Below, piece by piece: positions 1-6,205 of a stretch of 6,205 nt of DNA. Location: positions 1 through 6,205 of the forward strand of contig CABQZS010000076.1 of the NCBI GenBank assembly GCA_902468695.1, given 5' to 3'. Each line of letters opens with the position of its first letter. Position 1 is the stretch's first letter. This DNA comes from an uncultured Collinsella sp. (lineage in GTDB: Bacteria; Actinomycetota; Coriobacteriia; Coriobacteriales; Coriobacteriaceae). The notes beneath the pieces were generated by a model. That model did no database searches. It was not told the DNA's origin and worked only from the letters and a program-made list of their open reading frames with translations. The position numbers and the translations under genes are program-made.

Positions 1-1833
1 ATCGACGCGGGCATCATGAGTGATTTCGACGTGCCGGGCCTGCAAGATCTGCCGCTCGTGACGCGCGCCCGCGAGGTGCTGCGGTATGCGCTTCGTCGCG
101 TGGGCCGCGATTCGTTCGCCGCCATCGCGCGCGACGTGGTCAACGCCTCCGGCTGGTTTGTGCGTCTGGCACAGCGCGGTCCCGAAGGCAAGGCCATTGC
201 CGCCAACGTGCTCAAGGCGCTCGACGCCGTGGCCGAGGCGGAGGCCGAGTTCGGTAACTCGCCGCGTTCCATCGCGCTGGCCTTCGACCGCTTCTTGGCG
301 GGCAAGGAAGCCCCGGGTGCCCTCAACGAGGAGGGCGACGGCGCGGTGCGCATCATGACGGTTCACGCCTCTAAGGGTCTGGAATATCCGGTCGTGGCGG
401 TCGCCGAGTGCTTTGGCGTGCGTAAGCCCTCGGGTGCGGCACAGATGGGTCGCGTCGAGGGAGGAGCGCAGGTCGTGGCGCTGCCGGCACGCTTCGACGG
501 CGTTAAGCTCACCGACGGAACCTTTGTGAAGGGCGACGACGTCAAAAAGCAGTTTGAGCACGCGTTTAAGGGCAAGGGCACGTCGCTGTGGTTACCGCCG
601 GAGCTCATGGAGGATGTCTGCGCGACGGGTTCTCCCGCCGAGGCATTCGTTCGCCTGCGCAACGACGACCTGCAGCTTTCGCTCGAGGAGCGGGCTCGTC
701 TGCTCTATGTCGCCATGACGCGTGCGCGCGAGCTGGTGATCTTGGCGATGGATGCCGGCGTGAGCCGCGGCAAGGTGGCGGCGCCGACCTTCGATGTCGA
801 GACGGATCTGACCTACGATGTCCTGCGCCGTATTTTGCCGACCGACGCTCTGGATATGCCGCAGCTCGATGCCGACCGCCTGGTGTTCGACAACTCCCAT
901 CTGGGCGACTACGAGCTCATTTCGCTCGCGGGCTTTACCTTTGGCGAGCAGGCGTTTGAGGCCAACGCTTCGCTGGATGTCGAGGGCAGGCTTGTCCGCG
1001 GCGATGCCGATGCAGATGCTGCCGACGATTCGGCCAGTACAATCGTCCCTGGTCCTGCCGACCCCAAGCCCGATTCGTTTGAGCTTGTGTATCCCCAGGC
1101 AGTGGGCGTGCGCATGGGCATCTGTCCGTTTCCGGTGCGTGACTCGTATAGCTACTCGTCAATCGCCGCGGCGCTCCATGCCGAGACAGAAGACCGTGCC
1201 GCCGAGGCGCGTGTGCCCATGGACGAGGCTGGCGATGATGCGGAGTCGGATGGTTCCGAGATGACGGATGCGGACGTGGCCGCTGTCGAGCCCGCCGGCA
1301 ACCCCATGGCGCTGGGCTCGGCGTTCCATGCCGCCTGCCAGTGGCTGATCGAGATGGGTTCCGATGCGCTGCCCGCTGAGCGTGCCGATGCTCTGGCGCG
1401 CCTGTGGCGCCTGACGCCGGAGCAGCGCGAACGCTTCGACGTTGCCCTGAACCGCTGGCTCAAGTCGGCTGTTCGTGCCGATCTGCTCGCGTGGCCGTGC
1501 GTTCGCGCCGAGGTGCCGTTCTTTTCGCTGGGCTGCGAGGACGAGGACATCGCTCGCTACGGTGCCTATGCCGAGGGCGCCATCGATGCACTGGCCACCG
1601 ACCCGGCCGATCCGTCGCGCGCCCTGGTCATTGATTACAAGACGGGCGGCACGCCGGACGAGACGCCGGACCAGCTGCTCGAGAAGCACGCCCTGCAGGC
1701 GCGCGTCTACGCCGACGTGTTGCACAAGGCGGGCGTTGAGGCGGTGACGGTCAAGTTCGTTCGCGTGGAGCAGGCGAATCCAGCCATCTTCGTCGAACCC
1801 GCCGAGCCCCAAGTAGTCACCTACAATCTCTAG
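1..1833 (+). CDS. addA: AddA-type helicase-nuclease, C-terminal part (5' end outside window)
   Basis: This is the C-terminal half of an ATP-dependent helicase/nuclease that resects double-strand breaks for recombination. The frame is open to the first base, so the ATG at 16 is an internal Met and the Walker A half lies upstream. Seen in order: UvrD-type helicase motif TVHASKGLE (nt 358-384); motif VI EERARLLYVAMTRARE (685-732) with the arginine-finger region; then a RecB-family PD-(D/E)XK nuclease with YSYSSI (near 1150), GSAFH (1315-1329), the Asp of EGAID (1585), IDYKTG (catalytic D at 1633, K at 1639) and the Q...Y motif (Q 1696, Y 1708). All core nuclease residues are present. There is no cysteine cluster of the AddB/AdnB Fe-S type, which favours AddA. 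Acidic, low-complexity stretches (about 1000-1032 and 1177-1290) lie between the helicase part and the nuclease core. AddA proteins are usually about 1200 residues, so about half is missing here. AddB would be expected as partner, probably upstream. RecB or another UvrD-nuclease fusion is less likely but possible. Confidence 0.85.
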   Translation: MDAGIMSDFDVPGLQDLPLVTRAREVLRYALRRVGRDSFAAIARDVVNASGWFVRLAQRGPEGKAIAANVLKALDAVAEAEAEFGNSPRSIALAFDRFLAGKEAPGALNEEGDGAVRIMTVHASKGLEYPVVAVAECFGVRKPSGAAQMGRVEGGAQVVALPARFDGVKLTDGTFVKGDDVKKQFEHAFKGKGTSLWLPPELMEDVCATGSPAEAFVRLRNDDLQLSLEERARLLYVAMTRARELVILAMDAGVSRGKVAAPTFDVETDLTYDVLRRILPTDALDMPQLDADRLVFDNSHLGDYELISLAGFTFGEQAFEANASLDVEGRLVRGDADADAADDSASTIVPGPADPKPDSFELVYPQAVGVRMGICPFPVRDSYSYSSIAAALHAETEDRAAEARVPMDEAGDDAESDGSEMTDADVAAVEPAGNPMALGSAFHAACQWLIEMGSDALPAERADALARLWRLTPEQRERFDVALNRWLKSAVRADLLAWPCVRAEVPFFSLGCEDEDIARYGAYAEGAIDALATDPADPSRALVIDYKTGGTPDETPDQLLEKHALQARVYADVLHKAGVEAVTVKFVRVEQANPAIFVEPAEPQVVTYNL

Positions 1834-1844
1834 CCCTCAGATAA

Positions 1845-1915
1845 CTTGCGGTGGAATACGGACTGTTTTGGCCAAAAAAGCCGCCAAACAGTCCGCATTT
1901 CACCGCAACTGCAAG
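1845..1915. repeat. Long imperfect inverted repeat (hairpin) downstream of the addA-like gene
   Basis: The arm at 1846-1872 pairs with the arm at 1883-1908. Pairs run as 8 bp (1846-1853 with 1901-1908), one G-T wobble, 3 bp, one A-C mismatch at 1858/1896, 10 bp (1859-1868 with 1886-1895), a bulged T at 1869, then GGC with GCC. The loop is short and carries an A-run (1874-1879). The stem starts 12 bases after the stop codon of the upstream gene. No T-run follows the right arm on the + strand, so it is not a textbook intrinsic terminator, though a stem this strong could stop transcription or protect an mRNA 3' end. Its length and near-perfect symmetry also fit a dispersed palindromic element. 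The stem is seen directly; its role is inferred. Confidence 0.75.
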
Positions 1916-1964
1916 AGGAGCCGTGTTGGTTTGGCTAGGTTCGGGTGCCGTCCGCGCCGTGGGG

Positions 1965-1970
1965 TAAAAT
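1965..1970 (+). promoter_or_regulatory. Candidate -10 element for dnaE
   Basis: TAAAAT matches the TATAAT consensus at 5 of 6 positions and stands out in very GC-rich surroundings, 39 bases before the dnaE start. No good -35 box sits at the usual spacing: the hexamer with 17-base spacing is CGGGTG, and the T-rich stretch near 1926-1933 is too far upstream. The position after the inverted repeat and before the dnaE ribosome binding site supports a promoter, but the weak -35 keeps this tentative. Confidence 0.4.
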
Positions 1971-1997
1971 CGTTCAGTCAGAACACGAACCCGCATC

Positions 1998-2001
1998 GGA
2001 G
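1998..2001 (+). promoter_or_regulatory. Ribosome binding site of dnaE
   Basis: GGAG lies 8 bases before the ATG at 2010, good Shine-Dalgarno spacing. It supports this ATG as the start, which also gives the expected DnaE N-terminus (FVHLHNHT). Confidence 0.7.
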
Positions 2002-2009
2002 CTCATCAC

Positions 2010-5000
2010 ATGGCATTTGTCCATCTGCACAACCACACCGTCTTCTCCATGCTCGACGGCGCAACCCGTATCCAGGATATGGTCAATCGCGCCGTAGAGC
2101 TGGGCATGCCCGCCGTCGCCATTACCGACCACGGTTACATGTATGGCGTGCCCGACCTGGCGCTGGCCTGTGACGCCGTCAACCACAACACGCCCGAGTA
2201 CAAAACCTGGAGCCACGACAAGGCCTTCTTGGAAAAGGACCGCCGCGACGAGCTGGTGGAGCCCGATCCCGAGGAAAACCCGCGCGAGCATGCCCAGTAT
2301 GTGAAGGACATGGCCATGTGGGACGAGAAGGGCAATATCGACGAGCTCAAGCCGCCCCTGGTCATCAAGCCCATCTTTGGCTGCGAGGTCTACTTTACGC
2401 CGGACGAGACGCTCGCCCGCGACCATAAGCCCGAGCTCTACCACATGATTCTTCTGGCCAAGGACCAGGAGGGCTACGTCAACCTGATGCAGACGGTCTC
2501 CGAGGCCGCCGTGCAGGGCTTTTACTACAAGCCGCGCGTGACGCTCGACAACCTGCGGCGCCACGCCAAGGGCATGATCTGCACGAGCGCCTGCATCGCG
2601 GGCATCATCCCCAAATACATCGACCGTGGCGACATGGAGGGAGCCATCAAGTGGGCCGAGACCTTCCGTGACACCTTCGAGCCCGGCGACTTCTACATCG
2701 AGATCCAGGAACACGGCATCACCACCGACAACGGCCTGACCGACGAGCAGATGGACCGCACGCTCATCGACATCGCCAAACAGGTGGGCGTCAAGGTCAT
2801 CGCCACCAACGACTTCCACTACCTGCGCCGCGAGGATGCGCCCGTGCAGGACGTCATCATGTGCATTGGCATGAACGCCAAGGTCGACGACCCCAACCGC
2901 ATGCGTATGACCGGCTCGGAGTTTTACATGAAGACCGAGGAGGAGATGCGGGCGATGTTCCCGTATTGCCCCGAGGCCTGCGACAACACGCTCGAGATCG
3001 CCGACAAGTGCTACGTCGAGCTCGACTGGGACTCCATCATCCTGCCGCGCTTCCCGCTGCTCGATCCCGGCGAGACGCACGAGAGCCAGTTCCGCCGCGA
3101 GTGCGAGAAGGGCCTGCGCCAGCACTACGGCGACGACTGGGCCACACGCGAGATCGGCGGCGTCAACATCAAAGAGCGCTTTGAGTACGAATACAAGGTC
3201 ATTTGCGACAAGGGCTTTGCCGCCTACTTTTTGATTGTCGCCGAGTACGTGCAATGGGCCAAGGACAACGGTATCGGCGTCGGCCCCGGCCGTGGCTCGG
3301 CCGCCGGTGCCATCGTCGCCTACGCCATGAACATCACCGCGTTCGACCCGCTCGAGAACGGCCTGATGTTCGAGAGGTTCCTGTCTCCGCAGCGTACCGA
3401 GATGCCCGATATCGATATGGACTTCGACGATGAGCGGCGCCTCGAGGTCGTGGAGCACGTTCGCCAGCTCTACGGCCCCGAGAAGGTCACCCACGTCATC
3501 ACCTACTCGACCATCAAGGCCAAGCAGGCCATCAACGACGCCGCGCGCGTTCTGGATTACCCGGTCTACATGGGCCAGCGCCTGTCCAAGATGGTCTCGA
3601 GCGACCCCAAGGTCAAGCTCAAGCAGGTGCTCGACAAACAACCCGGCAAAGAGGATCTGTTTAACCCCGACTTTGCCGAGGCCTATAAAAAGGATGACGA
3701 CGCCCGCCGCATCATCGACACGGCGCTCTCGATCGAGGGCCTCACCCGTGGCGAGGGCGTGCACGCGTGCGCCGTTCTGATCTGCCGCGATCCCGTCAAC
3801 GAGCACGTACCCACCAAGCTCGATACCAAGGGCGGCGTCGAGATTACCCAGTACGAGGGTCATACCGTTGCCGACATGGGCCTGCTCAAGATGGACTTCC
3901 TGGGCCTGCGCACGCTGACGGTTATCTCTAAGGCCAAAGCCAACATCAAAAAGAACTTCGGCATCGACATCAAAGAGGAAGAGATTCCCTTTGACGATCC
4001 CGAGATCTTTAAGCTCATGGGCTCCGGCCATACCGCCGGCGTCTTCCAGGTCGAGTCCGCCGGCATGACGGCCACGATCAAGAACATGAAGCCCACCGAG
4101 TACAAGCACGTCGTGGCATTGATCGCCCTGTACCGCCCGGGCCCGCTGGGCGCCGGCATGGTTTCGTCCTACATCAACCGTATGAACGGCAAGGAGCCGG
4201 CCGTCTCCTATGACGACCGTCTGGACGACATCCTGGGCGAAACCTACGGCACCATGGTCTACCAGGAGCAGGTTATGCTCATCTCCGTCGAGATGTGCGG
4301 CTTCTCCAAGGGCGAATCGGACTCGCGTATCCGTAAACCCGTGGCTAAGAAAAAGATCAAGCTGCTCACGTCGACGGTGCTCCACTGGGAGGATGGCTCG
4401 GACGAGACCACCTACGACCACTGGATGAACGGCGCCATCAAGAACAACTACACGCGCGAGGTCGCCCAGAAGATTTGGGACGATGTTCTCGAGTTCGCAT
4501 CTTACGCCTTTAACAAGTCGCACTCCGCCGGCTACGCCATCTTGGTTATGCAGACAGCGTGGCTCAAGGCGCACTATCCGCACGAGTACATGGCGGCCGT
4601 TCTGACGTCCTACACGGGCAAGACCGACAAGATCGTTCACTACGTCTCGGCATGCCGTCACGACGGCATCCCCGTGCTGTCGCCAGATGTCAACGAGTCC
4701 GGTACCGAGTTCACGGCCACCAAGGAGGGCGTGCGCTTTGGTTTGGCCGGCATCCGCGGCGTGGGCACCGGCGTGGCGCAGGCGATTATCGCCGAGCGCG
4801 AGGCGGGCGGCCCGTTTAAGACGCTGCACGACTTTGTCGAGCGCGTGGACTCGAGCCAGGCCAACCGCCGCGTGATCGAATCGCTGATCAAGGCAGGCGC
4901 CTTCGACTCCACGGGCTATCCGCGCCGTCAGATGATGCACTTTGTGGACAAGAACAACCCCGAGAACATCATCGACGCCGCGATAAAGCGCCAGAAGGAC

Positions 5001-5813
5001 CGCGCGAGCGGCCAGACCTCGTTCTTCGACATGTTTGGTGATGTTGAGGGCTCGGGTTTCGAGGTCAGCGTGCCCGATCCGGACGGCCAGGAATGGGACC
5101 GCCACCTCAAGCTGAGCCAGGAGAAGGAGGTTCTGGGCATCTATGTCTCGGACCACCCGCTGCGCCCGTTTGAGTATGCGCTCAGTAAGGCGCGCGACTT
5201 CTCGTTCTCGCAGATTGACACCGGCTACGAAGTTCAGAATCCTACGGGCGGCACCATCAACCAGGAGATTCCCGAGGGTAAGGCGCTGTGGTGGGCCGGC
5301 ATGGTCTCGAGCGTGTCCAAGCGCGTGACCAAAAACGGCGACCCCATGGGCATCGTGCAGCTCGAGGACATGGAAGGCGAGGCCACGGTCGTGGTGTTCC
5401 CCAAGACCTATAAAGAGGCCGAGGGGTACCTATACGGCGAGGTCGATCCCGAGACCGGCGCGCAGCTGTCCGACGCCTTTGTGCGCATTAAGGGCAAGCT
5501 CGAGCGCTCGGACCGCGGCGACCAGATCATCGCGCAGGAGATTGTGCCGCTGGAGCTTAGCGAGGAGAAAAACAAGCCCAAGGTGTTTGAGGTTATGGTG
5601 CCCAACAGCCGCTTTAGTCAGGGCAATATGGCGCGTCTTGCCACGGTGCTTACCGCCAACCCGGGCGGCGACCGCGTGGAGATCTTTATCGAGCAGGTGG
5701 ACGGGCGCGTGCTGCGTGCCGAGGTGCCGGTCAAGGTCAACGCGCGCTCGATTCCGCTGCTGGCCGAGGCCAAGGCCATTGTGGGTAACCAAGGCAGAGT
5801 GACGGTTATCTAA
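2010..5813 (+). CDS. dnaE: DNA polymerase III subunit alpha (DnaE1 type), complete
   Basis: This is the replicative polymerase catalytic subunit, which extends primed DNA at the fork in complex with the sliding clamp and clamp loader. At 1267 residues it is somewhat longer than the usual 1150-1190. Order: PHP domain (about 3-290) with HLHNHT, LDG, TDHG, GCEVY and ATNDFHY; polymerase core with GPGRGSAAG (425-433) and the catalytic aspartates D467 and D469 in PDIDMDF and D629 in KMDFLGL; fingers with YQEQVM and NKSHSAGYA; helix-hairpin-helix near 910-945; clamp-binding motif candidate QTSFF (1002-1006); SDHPL; OB fold about 1092-1180; C-terminal domain to 1267. The start is fixed by the ribosome binding site and by homology of the first residues. 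Oddities: the PHP domain has about 60 extra residues (about 57-118), and the normal R-A-M-G-K-K-K fingers motif reads RKPVAKKK (775-782) followed by a longer-than-usual linker. The PHP metal ligands look intact, so PHP-based 3'-5' proofreading is likely. No frameshift seen. DnaE1 rather than DnaE2/ImuC, because the clamp motif and active PHP are present. Confidence 0.97.
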   Translation: MAFVHLHNHTVFSMLDGATRIQDMVNRAVELGMPAVAITDHGYMYGVPDLALACDAVNHNTPEYKTWSHDKAFLEKDRRDELVEPDPEENPREHAQYVKDMAMWDEKGNIDELKPPLVIKPIFGCEVYFTPDETLARDHKPELYHMILLAKDQEGYVNLMQTVSEAAVQGFYYKPRVTLDNLRRHAKGMICTSACIAGIIPKYIDRGDMEGAIKWAETFRDTFEPGDFYIEIQEHGITTDNGLTDEQMDRTLIDIAKQVGVKVIATNDFHYLRREDAPVQDVIMCIGMNAKVDDPNRMRMTGSEFYMKTEEEMRAMFPYCPEACDNTLEIADKCYVELDWDSIILPRFPLLDPGETHESQFRRECEKGLRQHYGDDWATREIGGVNIKERFEYEYKVICDKGFAAYFLIVAEYVQWAKDNGIGVGPGRGSAAGAIVAYAMNITAFDPLENGLMFERFLSPQRTEMPDIDMDFDDERRLEVVEHVRQLYGPEKVTHVITYSTIKAKQAINDAARVLDYPVYMGQRLSKMVSSDPKVKLKQVLDKQPGKEDLFNPDFAEAYKKDDDARRIIDTALSIEGLTRGEGVHACAVLICRDPVNEHVPTKLDTKGGVEITQYEGHTVADMGLLKMDFLGLRTLTVISKAKANIKKNFGIDIKEEEIPFDDPEIFKLMGSGHTAGVFQVESAGMTATIKNMKPTEYKHVVALIALYRPGPLGAGMVSSYINRMNGKEPAVSYDDRLDDILGETYGTMVYQEQVMLISVEMCGFSKGESDSRIRKPVAKKKIKLLTSTVLHWEDGSDETTYDHWMNGAIKNNYTREVAQKIWDDVLEFASYAFNKSHSAGYAILVMQTAWLKAHYPHEYMAAVLTSYTGKTDKIVHYVSACRHDGIPVLSPDVNESGTEFTATKEGVRFGLAGIRGVGTGVAQAIIAEREAGGPFKTLHDFVERVDSSQANRRVIESLIKAGAFDSTGYPRRQMMHFVDKNNPENIIDAAIKRQKDRASGQTSFFDMFGDVEGSGFEVSVPDPDGQEWDRHLKLSQEKEVLGIYVSDHPLRPFEYALSKARDFSFSQIDTGYEVQNPTGGTINQEIPEGKALWWAGMVSSVSKRVTKNGDPMGIVQLEDMEGEATVVVFPKTYKEAEGYLYGEVDPETGAQLSDAFVRIKGKLERSDRGDQIIAQEIVPLELSEEKNKPKVFEVMVPNSRFSQGNMARLATVLTANPGGDRVEIFIEQVDGRVLRAEVPVKVNARSIPLLAEAKAIVGNQGRVTVI

Positions 5814-5831
5814 GCTACCCCGGGTGAGATT

Positions 5832-5836
5832 GGAGG
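5832..5836 (+). promoter_or_regulatory. Strong ribosome binding site of the SWIM-domain gene
   Basis: GGAGG sits 5 bases before the ATG at 5842. It is the evidence for choosing this start; an in-frame GTG at 5839 directly before it is too close to the site to be preferred. Only 28 bases separate the dnaE stop from this ATG and no terminator or obvious promoter is visible between them, so read-through from dnaE is likely. Confidence 0.75.
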
Positions 5837-5841
5837 AAGTG

Positions 5842-6205
5842 ATGGCGCAGGGGACGTTTGTGCAGGCGCTTCGCAAAGAGGCGGCGTTGAGAGGAACCTT
5901 TATGAAGGGGCGTTCGCTCATGCTCAACGGCGCCGTGCTGTCGATCGAGGACAGCGGCTCGCGCTTCTCCAAAAACGTGACGGTTGAGGGCTCGGTGCGC
6001 GGCTCGCGCGGCGACCTGTACAAGACGCACGTGGCGCTTGACATGGACGAGCACGAGGTGATCGACTACGACTGCGATTGCCCCGCTGCCTATCGCTACC
6101 CCGGCATGTGCAAGCACGCCATCGCCACGGCGCTGGCGTACCTGGACGCCAGCGGTGCCGAGCCCGTCGAAGGTTTGCGCACGCCGGTCCGCACGTTTGC
6201 GGCTC
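5842..6205 (+). CDS. SWIM zinc-finger protein, probable SNF2-family helicase, N-terminal part (3' end outside window)
   Basis: The frame stays open from the ATG to the window end (121 full codons). After a basic N-terminus (FVQALRKEAALRGTFMKGRS) and a stretch with the look of beta strands, it carries a SWIM zinc-binding motif of the C-x-C-x(n)-C-x-H type: C78 and C80 in YDCDCP, then C90 and H92 in GMCKHAIATAL. SWIM domains bind DNA or protein. In Gram-positive bacteria and actinobacteria, an N-terminal SWIM motif in this setting is usually the front of a roughly 1000-residue SNF2/HepA-like DEAD/DEAH-box helicase that remodels DNA-protein complexes. The helicase motifs would lie beyond the window, so the SNF2 assignment is inference; a shorter stand-alone SWIM protein is the alternative. 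The 28-base gap to dnaE and the good ribosome binding site suggest co-transcription with dnaE. Confidence 0.8.
   Translation, partial: MAQGTFVQALRKEAALRGTFMKGRSLMLNGAVLSIEDSGSRFSKNVTVEGSVRGSRGDLYKTHVALDMDEHEVIDYDCDCPAAYRYPGMCKHAIATALAYLDASGAEPVEGLRTPVRTFAA

Noticed and set aside
16..18. ATG at 16 as the true start of the first gene
   Set aside because: The frame is open upstream to base 1, no Shine-Dalgarno site is visible before it, and starting here would leave a helicase with no ATPase motifs.
1159..1812. A 217-residue minus-strand open frame opposite the AddA-like nuclease domain
   Set aside because: It is the antisense shadow of a gene with clear helicase and nuclease motifs; the composition is Arg/Gly/Leu-rich and no domain is recognisable.
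1868..2173. A + strand open frame starting within the inverted repeat and overlapping the start of dnaE
   Set aside because: It begins at a TTG in the hairpin loop region, has no ribosome binding site, and overlaps the dnaE start in another frame. Its first basic residues come only from the A-run of the loop.
1974..5156. A 1060-residue open frame on the minus strand, antisense to dnaE
   Set aside because: It mirrors the dnaE codon pattern. In GC-rich genes with C/G third positions, stops are rare in the opposite frame. Its translation is repetitive in V, L, G, D and H with no recognisable domain, and dnaE on the + strand is certain.
5814..5831. CCCGGG palindrome just after dnaE as a terminator
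   Set aside because: The symmetric part is only about 6 bases with no loop and no T-run, and a strong ribosome binding site follows at once.

Overview
The window is GC-rich, gene-dense bacterial chromosome with all genes on the + strand. It looks like core DNA replication and repair DNA rather than an accessory island. Protein style (an actinobacterial-type DnaE with a PHP domain that keeps its metal ligands, an AddA-like helicase-nuclease, a SWIM/SNF2 protein) and the strong G/C bias at third codon positions suggest a high-GC actinobacterium. My best guess is the Coriobacteriia (Collinsella/Olsenella-like), but this is an impression from protein style and was not checked by a search.

Layout: (1) nt 1-1833 is the C-terminal part of an AddA-type UvrD-family helicase fused to a RecB-family PD-(D/E)XK nuclease; its N-terminal ATPase half lies upstream of the window. 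(2) nt 1834-2009 is a 176-base gap that opens with a long imperfect inverted repeat (about 26 bp stem, 1846-1908) and closes with a probable -10 element and the ribosome binding site of the next gene. (3) nt 2010-5813 is a complete DnaE, the replicative DNA polymerase III alpha subunit (1267 residues). (4) After 28 bases and a strong Shine-Dalgarno site, nt 5842 to the window end is the start of a SWIM zinc-finger protein, probably an SNF2-type helicase, cut off at the window edge.

The genes fit a genome-maintenance neighbourhood: end resection for recombinational repair, chromosome replication, and a DNA- or nucleoprotein-remodelling helicase probably co-transcribed with dnaE. I saw no mobile element, CRISPR array, rRNA, tRNA or phage gene, and no clear candidate for a wholly new system. 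The points most worth a second look are the long intergenic inverted repeat and two apparent lineage-type departures inside DnaE: an insertion of about 60 residues in the PHP domain, and a rewritten, enlarged segment at the usual A-M-G-K-K fingers motif.
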